64,000 nucleotides of DNA from Penelope pileata (Eukaryota > Chordata > Aves > Galliformes > Cracidae), in contig WBMW01004824.1 in the NCBI GenBank assembly GCA_013396635.1, forward strand, positions 264,044 through 328,043, written 5' to 3'. Of the stretch, positions 48,801 to 61,547 are shown piece after piece. The notes under the pieces are model-generated. The model worked only from the letters and a program-made list of their open reading frames with translations, was not told the origin of the DNA and ran no database searches. A program made the position numbers and the translations under genes. Position 1 is the first letter of the stretch. Each line of letters starts with the position of its first letter.

Positions 48801-51800
48801 GCTGCCCAGGGGGCATCCAGCCTGGCCTTGGGCCCCATTATTGTCATATTGATGTGATCTGACCTCATCAAACAGCCCTGCTACATAGGGCAAGCACTTG
48901 GATAAATTAAGTTTGGGATGGTTAGAAAATCCCTAAAGAGCACCATTTAGTGATCTCCACAGAAGTAGGGGGAAAGAGATTTCAGCTGCTACCTTCCCAT
49001 ACACGGCAAGTGAGCTGCGACCACCTGCACCCAAACATCAGGGCAGGAGACAGTTAGGAGTATCAGGACAGCCTGGTGCATTAGGAGCCTTCCACATACA
49101 TAAGTCTCACATGCAAGTCCTAAACTTAATGCCTTTACTGGAGAGGGAAATGGCAAAAAAATATCTTCTCCAAATGCAAAAAAAAAAAANNNNNNNNNNN
49201 NNNNNNNNNNNNAAAAAAAAAAAAAAAAAAAGCAGTTAGCTTAGCCACCAAAATAGTTGGTATTTGTGTATTTTAATAAATTGTACAGTTACATGCAAGA
49301 CCACACAATTTTTGTATTTAGCATCGAAAGCAGTACATGTTCTGGTGTAAGAAATATGAGAACAGAACTCACACCTCACATATATTTTGTTGGCATTCTA
49401 TTTCCCTAATGTGAGAACAACAGTAACAAAGAAAAAAAAAAGGTAAAACAGATAATATTAACATTTGTACACCACCTGCCATTCAATCATGGGAAAACAG
49501 GCTTGCCAAGAACTAGTGGTTTACTCAGGCAGACAGAAAGCCGGACTCAGTTCCCAAAGAAGTAGGCTTTGTTTCCAGAGGGGCTGACACAGCTTTTTCA
49601 AGGATGTATTTTGATTCTCAGTTGCTTGTGAAGTGTTTTAATCTACCCAAATAGACAACACAATAACCACACCTTGCTTTGCAGTAAGCTGCTAGGGTCG
49701 CCTGCCAAGCACGCTGTAACTCAAGCAGAGATCAAGCAGCATAAGGCATCCAAGCACACGTGCACCTTATGGCACTGTGGTTTTCCTTCCCCACTCTCAC
49801 CGCTGCACCACTTGCTGTGGGACCTCCTGGTTACTCACAGGACCAGGGACACCTTGCCCAAATCCCAAATGCAGGGAAGTCACACAGCAAGGACACAGCA
49901 GAGCCTTGCCAGGACTGGTGTTTACAACTCACACTTGTGCCCCCGTGTCCTCTCTCCTCTGGTTTACGTGGGATTAAGGAGATTCTCGCTAACTAGCAAA
50001 CAGTTTATGGGTTGCCTCTGTATCCATGCTCAGCAAATTTTCCAAGCTCTCAGCCAATTACTTCGAGTTGGAAAATGCCCTTAGGTTTACATTCTTTATT
50101 GGAAACTTATTCATTAAGCTGATGCACATTCTATGCAGCTAGCAGGACAGATTGAGGTGAACATCCCAGACAAGCTTAGATGGATGCCTGGATGGTAAGT
50201 GAAAAGATCTGTCTGGAAGGTCTACTAAATTGACCAGTGAGTCAATGCATCCTGGAACAGACCAGTGCTGTTTAAGCTGTTCAGCAAAACATACACGCTT
50301 AATTTCATCCCTGATGTCACCACTTTGCAGCCAAGAGAGCGAAATCAGGAGTGAACATCCCTGTGACTCTGATGTGATACATTTAAATACACGATGTTAT
50401 TTTAAAACAACTCATTGTAGCCTCACAGACTCATCTTTGAAACAAAGCAACTGGTAGCTTAGGTCACACTCAGCATAGCTGGACTTTCAAAGAAATCCTT
50501 AATTAAAGAATCACTAAATCATTAACTAACGAGTCATTAATTATCTAGGATATAAAGCAGGAAAAGTGCTATTCTCAAAAGCATGTAAATTTTTTTTTTA
50601 GCTCACAGAACAAGACAAATGGAGTTTGGGGAATAAGAGGCACTTTCCTGAATTAGAGTTTGATAACGCTGGGAAATCAGTGGAAGCCTTGCAGCTCATG
50701 TTAAAGAAAATGGGACTTAACTTCCATTTCTTAGCATTTTCCCCTCTATCTCCTTAATTTAGAAGACTTAAAATACTCTTTCTGGGTAGTTTAGAACTTG
50801 TACGCATCCGTGCAAACTTCCCTTATGTAGGCTTGTGCAAACTCTCAGTGCAAACCAGAGAACCACTGACCAAGTCATACCTGACCAGTACGGTTTATTT
50901 GCTCAGCAACCACAACAAAAGACTGTATCTACACTACTGCTTCTCACCCTCATTAACACACCACCAGTTAGGACAACAATAGCAGGGAATGCCCCAGACA
51001 GGCTTTTCTATTAAGCCCCATCTTGCATAGATCTTATCTAAGTCAAACTGAAATACGTAAGCATTTAATGGTTTAAAAGGCAGCTTCTAGTAAAAACCTG
51101 CTTCTAGTAAAATTTCTGAAGCCAGACTTGTACTCTAAACTCACACTGTTATAAATCAATGATATGCAAAAAGAATTATGATATTCCTTGACTGACAGCA
51201 ACAAGAGACATTCCCGGCGTAGCTGCTGTTCTATGAACGAAGCCGTCTGCACACACATCTTGTTGCATGATGAAGAACAACGATCTTCCTCTCTCAGTAT
51301 GAAGTACAGCTGTGCCAACCTAACCACATCCACTCTCGCACTATTTGGCTCACAGAGCACACTGATATTCCAAGAGAAGTCATTCATCTGTAACACCACG
51401 CTGTTGGGAAGCCCAAGCCAGAAGCGTGAATTCCAACTCCAGGCCTTTTACCACAAATGCATGCAGTAGGCCCAAATGCACTCCAGACACTGCTGTAGTA
51501 TCATAAAATATGAAGTAGAGAGGATCTTCTTTTATGTTTTAACTTTCTGAAAAGCCAAAAATGCCACAGGACTTTGGCAGCAAGAAGATCTCTGGCTGTG
51601 TTAAGACAAGTATGGAATAACACCAACAAACGAGAAGTTTCTGAAACTTCCTAAGTGGAATTAAACATTGATGGAAAAACGTATTTAAATGCTTACAGTA
51701 ACACAGCTTAAGCTTGTTTATAGCTGTAATTTAGTCTGAGTTACGTATTCAGACAGCACACAATTTCCAATTCTTTTTTATGCAGAAGTCCACTTGCTTG

Positions 51801-53505
51801 CAGCACATACTGCAGTACTTGCAGCCAGGTATTACATGAACTACTCCTGTGTGCCTGGCTGCTACACTGGTCTTTCTGTTGACTTTCCCATTCCCATCAC
51901 TCTGATATGCAGAGCATCACACTATTTTGGGTGTTTCTTGCAGTCCTATCCTTACACTCTACAGCAGTATAGCCTTTTCTACAACAGTCTACAGGAAGAC
52001 ACCCACTGATTTTATGTATCAAATACAGCCCTTCATGCGTAGTCCTTATCCCCCACCTGCAACCATCCCACATTCTCAGTGTGGCCCAAACCAAGATTTC
52101 CCACCAGCGAACTAACAATGCATTCACTTGATGTTACAGTGAGCAGAGCACAGTGTACTATGACTTTGAGTCCATTCACTCGTTTCCACTGTCTCTGGAG
52201 ACATCTTGTGCAACACCGCATCACAAATTCTTTCTTCTCAGCAGAACAACACTTTGTCACCTACTCCTGCAGCCTCATTGCTCTCCCCAATTAAAATTTC
52301 CAAGAGTCTGAGAATCTGTCTTGACCTTTGCTCATTGTACCCCCTGGAGAGGTCTGACATTATAATCTGACCGTAGATGAGACAGAGAGGAATAAGGCAC
52401 TTACTGTTTTACAAAGATTCATTATAGCTTCAGTGGGAATATCAAGGTTATAGGTCCATCTAAAGCTCAGATGAGAGGAGTACAACATGCTGGAACTAGC
52501 GTGTAGGAAATGAAATGTTGTGCTACTTTTCATTATTTTGCTTTGCCTGCTTCCTGCAGTCTTCACTCCCATCCTCAGCAGCATTTAGCAGGTCACCAGG
52601 CATATTGTCAGCCTTACCTTTCATCTTTCCAACGTTCTTCAAGGACTATTTCTTGTACTAATGTACTCCAGTTAGACGCTACAAGGAGCAACCAGGAATA
52701 GCTGGCACTCCAGTTAAACAAAATTAAGTGAAAAAGACTTCAGCATTGAGAACGGGTCCAGAAGCCTCACCACACAGTAGGTGACCATCCAGTAACTTTT
52801 AATGTATTTTTAACCTCTCCAAGAAAGCACCTCCTTTTAATACCTGGCAAAAGACAACCATGGTAGATGGTTCAACAGCTCCAAGATCACACAGGAACAA
52901 AGCCAATGCTATGACCTTTCATAATACTTCTCTGATATGCCTCTCTCCTCTCTATTTCCTACAGAGAACGCCTTCCAGCCATATTTTTCAAATTCCAGTT
53001 CAGGAATGTGGAATACAGCTCAGGCAGGAACAAAACCTTCCTGTGTTACGTTTTAGAAACCCAAGGCAAAGAGTCAATGACTTCTCGGGGTTACCTGGAA
53101 GACGAGCACGCAGCCGCCCACGCAGAAATTGCTTTCTTTAACACAATTTTGCCCAAGTGCGAATCAAGCCTCCGCTACAACGTCACCTGGTACGTCTCCT
53201 CCAGCCCCTGTGTCACCTGCGCTGATCGGATAAGCGAGACCCTCAGGAAGAACAAGAACCTGCGCCTGACAATTATGGTGGGACGCCTCTTCATGTGGGA
53301 AGAGCCAGAAATGCAGGCTGCCCTGAAAAAACTGAAGTCGGCTGGCTGCAAGCTGAGGATTATGAAGCCCCAAGACTTTGAGTACGTCTGGCAGAACTTC
53401 GTGGAACAGGAGGAAGGAGAGGAAGCAAAGGCTTTCGTGCCATGGGAGGACATTCAAGAGAACTTCCAGTACTACGAGGAAAAGCTGGCTGAGATCCTGC
53501 AATGA
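45873..53505 (+). CDS. APOBEC2: APOBEC2, AID/APOBEC family cytidine deaminase-like protein
   Basis: Coding exons are 45873-46000 and 52965-53505. They join within a Gly codon and give 222 aa (human 224). The zinc-binding signature is intact: HAE at 95-97 (His ligand and catalytic-type Glu) and PCVTC at 124-128 (two Cys ligands). Other conserved segments are LPPFEIVTGERLP across the junction, NVEYSSGRNKTFLCY, SRGYLEDEHAAAHAE, RLFMWEEPE and MKPQDFEYVWQNFVEQEEGE. Known role: a muscle-enriched nuclear and cytoplasmic protein needed for normal muscle differentiation; deaminase activity has not been firmly shown, and roles in chromatin and transcription are proposed. Oddity: residues 25-32 form a lysine-rich cluster (KKKKKVKR) in the otherwise acidic N-terminus, where the human protein has no such run. 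The 7-kb intron holds a CR1 fragment and a short assembly gap. Confidence 0.97.
48741..48836 (-). mobile_element. CR1 LINE remnant, minus orientation
   Basis: The order GGGTTGGAAGGG, CTTCCAACCCC, CAGGCTGCCCAGG and CCAGCCTGGCCTTG follows the reverse complement of the CR1 3' region. It is very short and lies inside APOBEC2 intron 1. Confidence 0.75.
49178..49231. repeat. Poly-A tract containing an assembly gap
   Basis: Runs of A flank 23 N (49190-49212). The gap is probably a homopolymer that could not be read through, so its true length is unknown. No retroposed element was recognised next to it. Confidence 0.9.
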
Positions 53506-54505
53506 AGCTCGTGTGAGTGAGGATTTCTATTTGCTCACCTGGCTCCTTGCATTAGACTCCTCTTTTTCTTCAGGTTGCTAAAGGCATAACATGGGATTAT
53601 TTTAGTTAACTGCTACTCCTTATGTATCCAGCTGCACTTGCCAGTACCTGAATATTGAGAATTATCCTATGCAGTACCTTCCCCCTTCAAAGATAGTAAT
53701 GATACAGTTGGCTCCTTCACAGCAGACATTGAAGGGATTTAGAGATGCTTTTCCTGCAGAGTAAATACCTCCCAGAAAAAGAATACAATTAAAAGGCAGA
53801 GTCCCAAGATGCAACAAAAATACCTTATTGTTCCCTGCACACACGATAGTCAGAACACAAGTGAAAACACAAAGGTACGTACAGAAAGCGGGATTTCCCC
53901 CACCCTTAGAGTGAAAAACAAAACACACACCACTAAAAGGAATCAGTTATGACTGTACGATTCCTTTTTAAGGCGTACTGAAGAGTCACCTACTTAAGCA
54001 GTAAAACACAAAAGCATTTGAAGCTTCTAACATGTTTCTCTCTTCCCCTCAGGTCCAGTTCAGGAAAGATCTGTGGAGAGAGACATGACAGACTTGGACA
54101 CCTGTGACATGCCTGCTTTCCAAAGCTCTGACTCCAGCAGATGCAGTACTAACTCCTGAAGATTAGGCCCCGATGGACTAAAAATACACATACAACAGAT
54201 CTTTAGTGTTTGGGATTTCATGGTTTATTTTTTTGTTCTTCTCCATTCACCCCACTCCCCCTGAAACAAACCTACGTTGCCACTGCTGACAGGAAAAGGC
54301 AACACAGCGTGTGGGTTAAAGCCTTGAATGAAACTGATTACAGTGGATCTACAGGAAAGTGCACAGGCCTCACATACTGGGGTTACTTTAAGAGAAAAGA
54401 CTGTAGAACAAAGCTGCTGATCTGATAAAGTTATTTAGAAAGCGTATGCTTCATAAATATTAAAAACAAATGAAGTTATGATGAATAAAATGTTTTATTC
54501 CTTTG
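53506..54505 (+). other. APOBEC2: APOBEC2 3' UTR with a 3' UTR intron
   Basis: Seven bases after the stop codon a consensus donor (CTCGT|GTGAGT) ends exon 2 at 53512. A good acceptor (CTTCCCCTCAG, ending 54052) opens a non-coding last exon at 54053. AATAAA at 54484-54489 would end it, with an alternative at 54662-54667. The intron is so close to the stop that nonsense-mediated decay should not be triggered. Human APOBEC2 also has three exons. Confidence 0.55.
54484..54489 (+). terminator. APOBEC2: Poly(A) signal AATAAA for APOBEC2
   Basis: A canonical hexamer is followed by a T-rich stretch (TGTTTTATTCC). It is the first such signal downstream of the non-coding last exon. Confidence 0.5.
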
Positions 54506-56524
54506 TCCTCCTCAATAATAGCAACTGCAATTTAAAATAGGATTAACTTGTCAATGCTACAGTTACTATGGAGCCCCAAATACTCAATTTCAAATGCACC
54601 AAATACCTTTCACCCCTTGTTCAGTAATGTCTGTGATACAAATTCGGGCAAAACAAAGTGAAATAAAATTGGAAGCCACTGAAAAAGAGTAAAGCAGTGT
54701 TATTCCTTCTCTATTTCAAGTAGGACCAGATATGAAATATTCCATACCTGGAGCACGGCACAATCAGAAGGGAGAGTTACTCGATGCAAAGCATTTCAAA
54801 GTATGCACGAGCACAGAGAGAGAAAATACATTTTCATATAAAATGAGGCAGAGACAAAACAGAGGTTACAGAGAAGCTCACCAACCAAGAAAGAGTCACA
54901 GGGGGTTTGTTCTTCCAAAAACTTCTTGATGTTAGTTACTGCACTGTCACACACTGGAATGGTGCAAAACACACATATACACAAAAAAATCTGCTATAAA
55001 CTTTCAAGGCAGAAAAAAACCCAAGCAGCAGTAAGCACACTGAGATGAAATCTCTTCGCTACTACATTTACAAAACAAATATAAATAAGCAAAAGAACTA
55101 AATCAATGAACAGTCCTGATGTTCTCTCTTGATTAGCTCAATATTCCAAGCTCCTATTTGTCTTACTCAGTTTATTTTTCTCAATTGTGTTTTCAGCTAC
55201 AGCAAAACAAAGTTCACAAAAAAGCAGAGGGCAGTCAAATAGAGAAAGAAGCAATATGAAGTTCTTAAACACAAACAGAATTTGCAGATCTGCATCAAAG
55301 AAAACACACAACACAGATTCAATCACAATGCTCAGAACAGAAAAGCCTCCATACACGTTGTAAGCAGTGAAGAGTAACTAGGAACTCTATTTTACACTAA
55401 CAATTTCTCAACTGTCCCATCTATTAGGTTTATTCAATATTTCTGGCATTTTTGTGGGCATTAAGTACAACAGAAGTAAAAAGATTTGGTATTACAGTAC
55501 AGTGGGGAAAACGAAACACAACAGAGGTGCTGAAAGTGTATGTTAGTTCTTCAGTAAAACTTTCAGTAAACTTTCCAAAAAATCAAGTGTTTAGCAGTGG
55601 TCTAAAACTGTTATTGATTTGCCTTTTTTTTTTTTTTTTTTAATATATTTGGTGACATCCAACACCAAACTATGTACATAAGTCAAGCTACAAATGCCAT
55701 AAAAAAATAAATGCAAAAAAACAAATCCTAGCTTCCATGCTATTTTTTTTCAATATGTCAGTCAATCCTACACAAAGATTCTCAGAAAACAGAGTTCTGC
55801 ATATTATATGAACCATATTTTATAAAATGCACCCACTAGGTGTCTTTACAAGTGTTCAGCATTCCCTTTCAAAACTGCTTTCCTCCTTTTGTGTACAGCC
55901 ACAATACATACAGACGTAGGTATGTTGTGTGCAAGAACTGTCCTCTGATCTGACAGCAGAGTACTGTAAAGCTATTTAGTTCATGCTTGACAGCACAATT
56001 CTTCTTGTGTACAATTTCAGAAGAAAAGAAAAAAACTACTTCTCTCCAAAAGACAAGAATTTAATTTTTAACCCTGCAGGAAGTATGCTATATATGAACA
56101 CTGCAAAACTTAAAAAATAACAATAGACAAGGCTCCACAGCTCACCATTACGAACCAGAACAATACCCAAGCACCAGACAGCTCCAATTTCACTCCGCAT
56201 GGGAACTGCCTGCTTTAAGCAGAAGCTCCAGCAGGTGCTCCGTGGAGGACCAGTGACATCTGGTGGCTTGCTGGGACAGACCAGGAACTCCCTGAGACTT
56301 ACAATATCCCTGCTTTCAACACAGGCTCCCTGAACACTACATCCCAAATTAGCCGCTCCGGGACTTTTGTTCTTTTTACTTTCTTTTTAAGCTATGACCA
56401 CTGCCAACACAAGAGTGAGCTATGCTCATAAGAATGTGCTCAGCATGCAGTTTTCCTCCTCGTCAGTTAAGAAGTTGCCACTGCTGAAAGCTAGGGAAAC
56501 GAGGCCATCTTTAAAGTCTTTTGC
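54506..56524. other. Convergent 3' region between APOBEC2 and OARD1
   Basis: The sequence is AT-rich and contains a poly-T run (55623-55642). It should contain the OARD1 3' UTR on the minus strand. Candidate minus-strand poly(A) signals (TTTATT on the plus strand) are near 55168 and, inside the APOBEC2 last exon, at 54224. If the latter is used, the two transcripts overlap at their 3' ends. No other exon is supported. Confidence 0.4.
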
Positions 56525-58301
56525 TCACAGAGTATAAACAGTGATCTTTATATCCGTGTCTTCGAACACTTCCCCAAGTATTGCTGAAACTTTATCCCAA
56601 TCCAGGCCGTCAAGTCCACACCCAATCCTGGAAAATAAGACATCAAAACAACTACAACGAGCTCTTTTGGAGTGCGCTACGAACAACTAGCCCTTCAGGC
56701 AGCAACAATTTTATGTAGCACTAACTCAACTAACCACAAATCAACATACTACAGTTAAATTATGGAAATAACCAAGCCTGAACATACCGCCATCATTTCA
56801 ATCCCCTGGGAAATGCAAGCTTTATTTACACAACTGAACAGAAGAGTTATAGTGGATATTGAACTCCTGGGATAGGGGATCATCTCTCAAACAACCTCCT
56901 ACCCAAGAAACACTGAATTATTTATACCACAGTAACTATTTTCTTACTTGGGCATGGAAATGTCGGTAACTCCGTTGTTTAGGCTGTGAGTTTTCATGGC
57001 TTGTAAACTCTTTCGCATATCATCGTATGTTGGTTTGTGAGAAACTTTCTTCTTCGTAATCTAAGTGCAAATGTGAAAGGTCAGTTGCACATTCGGGATT
57101 ACCACTGCAAATTCTTTTTTCTCCTCCTCTAAACACACTGCACTACAGCCTGAGTCTGTACACTCAGAGTTGCTACCACGAAGGTAAAAAGACTTGGAAA
57201 AAGTACTGTGTTTCATAGCTTGAAATAGTGTAATTTGGCAGCTAGCTCTGTGAACTTAAAAGTATAAATATACATATTCAAGAGGGCTTGGCTTCTCCTC
57301 AAGTAGGAAGATTTGAGTAATACACCTCAACTATTTAGAGGAACTCACTCAAACCCTCACAGCTATTAAAGCCCTCACAGTCACATCTAATACAACTTAG
57401 TTACAGGGGAGTGCTTGAGTCATGTCCTGCTCTTACCAGGTAGTAAATATACCGGTCGTCTCTCTGGAGAACTGCCACCTCCCCAGTCTTCTTTTCTAAA
57501 AGGAAGAAAAAGGTGTTTTTTTAAAAAGTTATACTCTGCTACGTGATTGTCCCTGCACCCCTAGTAGCTTGGAAAAGCCTTATAGCTGGAGATCTACCTT
57601 AGTCCTTACGCTCCCACAGCCACACAAAATGTACCACTCACGTTGATCTAACAGCTCTTGCACGCCTCCAAACTTTTTCTTAAAAAGAACAGCTATGCCT
57701 GCACCCATGCGACAGTCCTCACTGATGCAATGAGCCAACGCGTCCGTCTGGGGGCATGAGAAGAGGTCTCCCTTAACACACCTGATCTGGAAAACAAACC
57801 AGTGTGACAGCTGAGTGCAGGCGACAACAGAACACCTGCAATTCCACAACCCTCTACAGTATCTGTAAGGCAGTCTGTTTAAGATGCAGACAAGGAACTC
57901 AAGAAACAGATATCTGATCTTGTAGCAAAGATCAAATATGAGAATCACGTGCCAGCTCACCAGTTCATTTTACACAACCAAAACTGAAAAGGCAAAAATA
58001 CACAATGCAGACTACAACCAGGTTAGCGCACATTTCAGCACACAGCATGTCAGCACTCAGCACTCCCAGACATTCAAACACCCAAGCTCCGTGCTGATGC
58101 AAAATGTTTGCATCACCGACAGAAACACAAAGGCGAAGGAAAATCAGCAAGAACTTTAGTAGCAGCCACTTTCCCCCCGAAGCCACACGGCACAGCTGCC
58201 ACACTGTCAGGCAACAAGGCCCCTGCACAGACACGCAGCCCAGCAGCAGCCCACGTAAGCTGACTTCTACGCACTCGCTCGCCCTGCTCCTGGGTGGCCA
58301 T
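56525..58301 (-). CDS. OARD1: OARD1 (TARG1), ADP-ribose glycohydrolase with a macrodomain
   Basis: Minus-strand coding exons are 58301-58275, 57786-57642, 57495-57437, 57060-56948 and 56627-56525. All phases fit and the product is 148 aa (human 152). The first coding exon supplies only nine codons (MATQEQGER) after a strong initiation context (ACCATGG). A non-coding part of it extends to the acceptor at 58334. The macrodomain shows VKGDLFSCPQTDALAHCISE (13-32), DCRMGAGIAVLFKKKFGG (33-50), YIYYLITKKKVSHKPTY and MPKIGCGLDGLDW. The lysine in ITK (K80, human K84) and the aspartate in GLD (D121, human D125), which form the catalytic pair, are kept. Known role: removes mono- or poly-ADP-ribose attached to Asp/Glu of proteins and deacylates O-acetyl-ADP-ribose, in the nucleus during the DNA-damage response. 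It is head-to-head with NFYA. Confidence 0.96.
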
Positions 58302-59150
58302 GGTAACGTGGGCTATGGTGAAGGCTCCAGAGACTGGAAAAATGACAGAGAGAAAAAGAGTTATTAGGAACCTCAAGCTGTGAGATGGTGTGGCTGAGCG
58401 TGCAAAGCTGGGCCTGCCCTTATCCGTGGGACACACTGGGCAAACAAAACACTCCCTGGGGGAAAAAAAAAAAGAGGGAAACCGGTACCCCTGAACAGCG
58501 CGAGGCACACACAGCCGCCCTGCAGACCCGACCCAAGGTTAGCAGGCAGGCAGAACCCACAGGCCTCGAGTGTTCCTCCAGGCCACCCCTGCCCACTTCA
58601 GGGCACCGTCAGCAGAGCCCACCCGCGGGCACGACGCGAAGAACAAGCCGCCGAGCCTGCGCTGACCCCGCCGAGAGCCCTGCGAGCCTGCCCAGCGCTG
58701 CCCACATCGCTCGGCCCACTCCGTCACCTCCCGTGGGCCCGCTCCCCGCCACACGGAAATGGCCGCCGCCACCGCTCGCTTGCCAGCCGCTCTAGGCAGC
58801 CTGGAGGAACACCCTCTCTATGATCCCCGCCGAGAACATTCCGAACCCCAACCTGCCGCCACGGAGGCGCATGCGCGAGACACCCAGCGCCCTGGTTAGC
58901 ACGTGACAAGATGAGGGTGGGGCCGAGGCGGCGCGTGCGCACTACTGGCAGCAGTCGTCCCACGAGGCGCGCGCACTCCTATGGGGCATGCGCAGTCGCC
59001 GCGGCCGGGCTGGGCGTGGTGGGGTGTTGAGGAGGGCAGGGCCATCCGGCGTGAGCGCCGCTGCGCGCATGCGCTGCGCCCGCCCGCCCCCTCCCCTGGC
59101 TTTGTTCGGGGTTGGGCGCCATTTTGCGCGGCGGCTGAGTGGAGGCGCTG

Positions 59151-59273
59151 ATTGGGTTTCGGGGGCCGGTGGCGGAGCCAATCAGCGCGGGACCCGAACC
59201 GGGGGAGCGAGGCACGGTGAGCGCGAGCAGCCAATATGGAGCCCCCGAGCGCCGGCCCCAGCGCCGGGATTGG
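59151..59273. promoter_or_regulatory. Cluster of four CCAAT boxes (NF-Y sites)
   Basis: CCAAT lies at 59178-59182 and 59231-59235. ATTGG, its reverse, lies at 59151-59155 and 59269-59273. The contexts GAGCCAATCAG and GCTGATTGGG fit the extended NF-Y preference (CCAATCAG or its reverse) well. The cluster is placed between OARD1 and NFYA. Confidence 0.75.
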
Positions 59274-59368
59274 CGGGGCCGAGTGGCCAGTCAGGAGGCC
59301 GCTCGCAGGGCCGGGGCCGGGCGCTGGGCGTTGGGCGAGCCGAGGGGACGGGGCGCGGCCCGGCGGCG

Positions 59369-59398
59369 NNNNNNNNNNNNNNNNNNNNNNNNNNNNNN
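59369..59398. other. Assembly gap (30 N)
   Basis: Run of N in the GC-rich island. Open frames across it are not informative. Confidence 0.99.
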
Positions 59399-59480
59399 GG
59401 GGAGGTCAGGGGGAGGGGCGGGTGCGCCGCGCCGCGCCCGGTTCTGGGGGGCTGAGGCTGCGGCCTGTGTGGGCCCTGCC

Positions 59481-61500
59481 AGTCCCATCCGCCCCGGGCC
59501 CCCTGCGGGTCGCTCTGTGCCCCCCCGGGCTGTCAGCAGGCAGTGGAGCCCCACGGAACTCTGCCACCTCCACAGTGCTGCCTCGGGGCGCAGCATGTCT
59601 TAAACAGTGCTTCCGTGGTAACCTGCTCTTGGCACAGATGATTTGCTGAGGGAACTGCTGCTGCAAGGCTCAGTGCCCTCCTGTACGTATGTGCACACGC
59701 GGATGTGAGCAGCAGTTAAGGCAGCTCTGAAGCCATGCCCAGCGGCTGGCAGTGCCTGCAGGTGAGCTCAGCAGTGGGAGGAGCAGCTACAGAAGGAGAT
59801 TGCTGAACTTTAACGTTCAGCTTTGATACAGTAACACGGGTGTTCTGCATCAGTGAAGGGAGTGAGGTAATCCCCTGGAAGACTCTGATCCCACACCTGT
59901 GAATTCCCTTTGTAGCTGTGGCCCCAGCCCCTGCACAGAATTGGGAGTACAGTGCTATTAACGAGACGTAGTTAATGAGACGTAGGCTCAGCACTGGGTC
60001 TGAGAAGAAGCATTCTCAAATACAACTATCCCTTAATTACTGGTTTGCTGTTAAACCCACATAACTTCTTGCAAATAGAGCTTAGTGGTATCCTTGCTTG
60101 TTACTGACAAAGTTACCTTAAGAATGAGCTGGTTCCTGGCAGGCCCACAGACATTTGGGGCAGAAATGAGGTGTACTGGGCAAAACTGAAATAAAAACAT
60201 CAGTAGAGAGCATCATCTTCAGGAAGAAAAGTGAGGATGTTCTTCTGATAGTGAAAAACTGTAAGTAAATGAGCCAGGGCTGGGGTTAATATTGTGTCAG
60301 ACAGCGGTGCCTTTCCTTGCTGTGACTCAGATTATTGTTGTGTTTCCCAAAGTTAGTGTTGCATTGTAATTCCAAATAAAAGTTCTGATTCTTGCATTGC
60401 TATGGCTCGGTATCGTGTCCCTGTACTAAACCTGCCTGTGGTCTGCCTTGATGCACGCTGTTTTTATTTTTTTAGTTACATAGTATTTGCTGTTAACATT
60501 AAAATAAGTCAGTGATAATTAAGTCAACTGTGTGTTTTCTCAGGTTACAGGAATAAGGTTTTGAAAAAGTGTAGAGTTAAGATAAATACAAGACACTGAA
60601 GTACAAGGGATGCTGTGAAGTTAAAGAGCAGGAGGTGTGAGCGGCGTTGTTACAGCAGTAACCACAGCAACTGTTCCAGTTAGTGCAAATTGGAACTACA
60701 TTTTGTGTACATTTTTTTTTGCAAACTGAAGGGGCCTGTTGCTTTTAGTCTTGTCACTGTTTTAGACTTGGAAGATGAAAGTTATATGCTGTTTTTTCAG
60801 TAGGGTGACAGGTAGGTGTTCAGTCATGGGATAAATCAAATACCTCGTTAAAAGTAAGAGTGAGAATTCTTCCTTTGTTATCAACTGAGAAGAAATGTGA
60901 GGGAGGAGGAGGTGATGGAACTAAGGATTCCATTTCAGCAGTGCGTTCTTCATATGTCTAGGCAAGGGTCCAAGAAGAGAGAGCTCTGCTGTCTGTTTGC
61001 AAAATATATGTAAGGAAAGAGGAGAAGGAAGAGAAGGAGGGAGTGTTGCGTAGCTGGGGGAGGAGAGGCTGTTTCACTTACCTTTGTTAAAGTCTGAATG
61101 GCTAGTTCAGTTTTACACCTAAGCCTTGGATTTTGTAGTTTATTTTTAAGTGGTAGCATCGCTTTCCTCCACCTGTCCATAGCCTAGAATACGCAGAGTA
61201 AAACAGAAACAGGTTTACAGCTATTATTTGAAGATAATTACAGAATTCAGATGAAAATAGTTTTTGCTTCTCAATGAAATTACGTGTTCTTGAAATAAAA
61301 ATTCCAGCTTTGTTGCTAAATGAAAGAAAGATGACATTATGAAAGGGAGAGGTCCTTGACTGAATGGTGGCTGTTACTGTATGACTGTGACCAAGGCATC
61401 TCCCCTGCGTTAGCAAGTGGTTTGCTTTTGAGCTCCTGTAGGATAATACCAGTCTTCAAACCTCGGGACAATAATCACTTGGGTTTTTTTATCACCTTAG
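59481..61500 (+). other. NFYA: NFYA intron 1 and any unrecognised 5' UTR
   Basis: Non-coding DNA between the CpG island and the first coding exon, whose acceptor (ATCACCTTAG) ends at 61500. No repeat family or additional coding exon was recognised. The sequence turns AT-rich away from the island. Confidence 0.6.
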
Positions 61501-61547
61501 ATACACAGCCTGCGGCGTGCCTTGTTCAGCACTGGAACTGAAGCGCT

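Larger units (their letters stand above)
46001..52964 (+). other. APOBEC2: APOBEC2 intron 1
   Basis: A 7-kb AT-rich intron with donor GTAAGA and acceptor TTTCCTACAG. It holds a minus-strand CR1 remnant (48741-48836) and an A-rich tract with an assembly gap (49178-49231). No additional exon was found. Confidence 0.7.
58540..59480. promoter_or_regulatory. CpG-island bidirectional promoter of OARD1 and NFYA
   Basis: A GC- and CpG-dense region separates the 5' ends of the two divergent genes, with no TATA box. It carries four CCAAT motifs (59151-59273) and a CGCCATTTTGCGC element at 59118-59130 whose reverse strand resembles a YY1/E2F-type site (AAAATGGCG). A splice donor (CACG|GTGAGC, 59216/59217) on the plus strand could end the NFYA untranslated first exon. 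The gap at 59369-59398 lies inside the island. A shared promoter is inferred from arrangement, as in mammals. Confidence 0.7.

Noticed and set aside
57580..57960. 126-codon minus-strand open frame around OARD1 exon 2
   Set aside because: Only 57642-57786 is exon; the N-terminal and C-terminal parts are intron sequence and do not match the macrodomain family.
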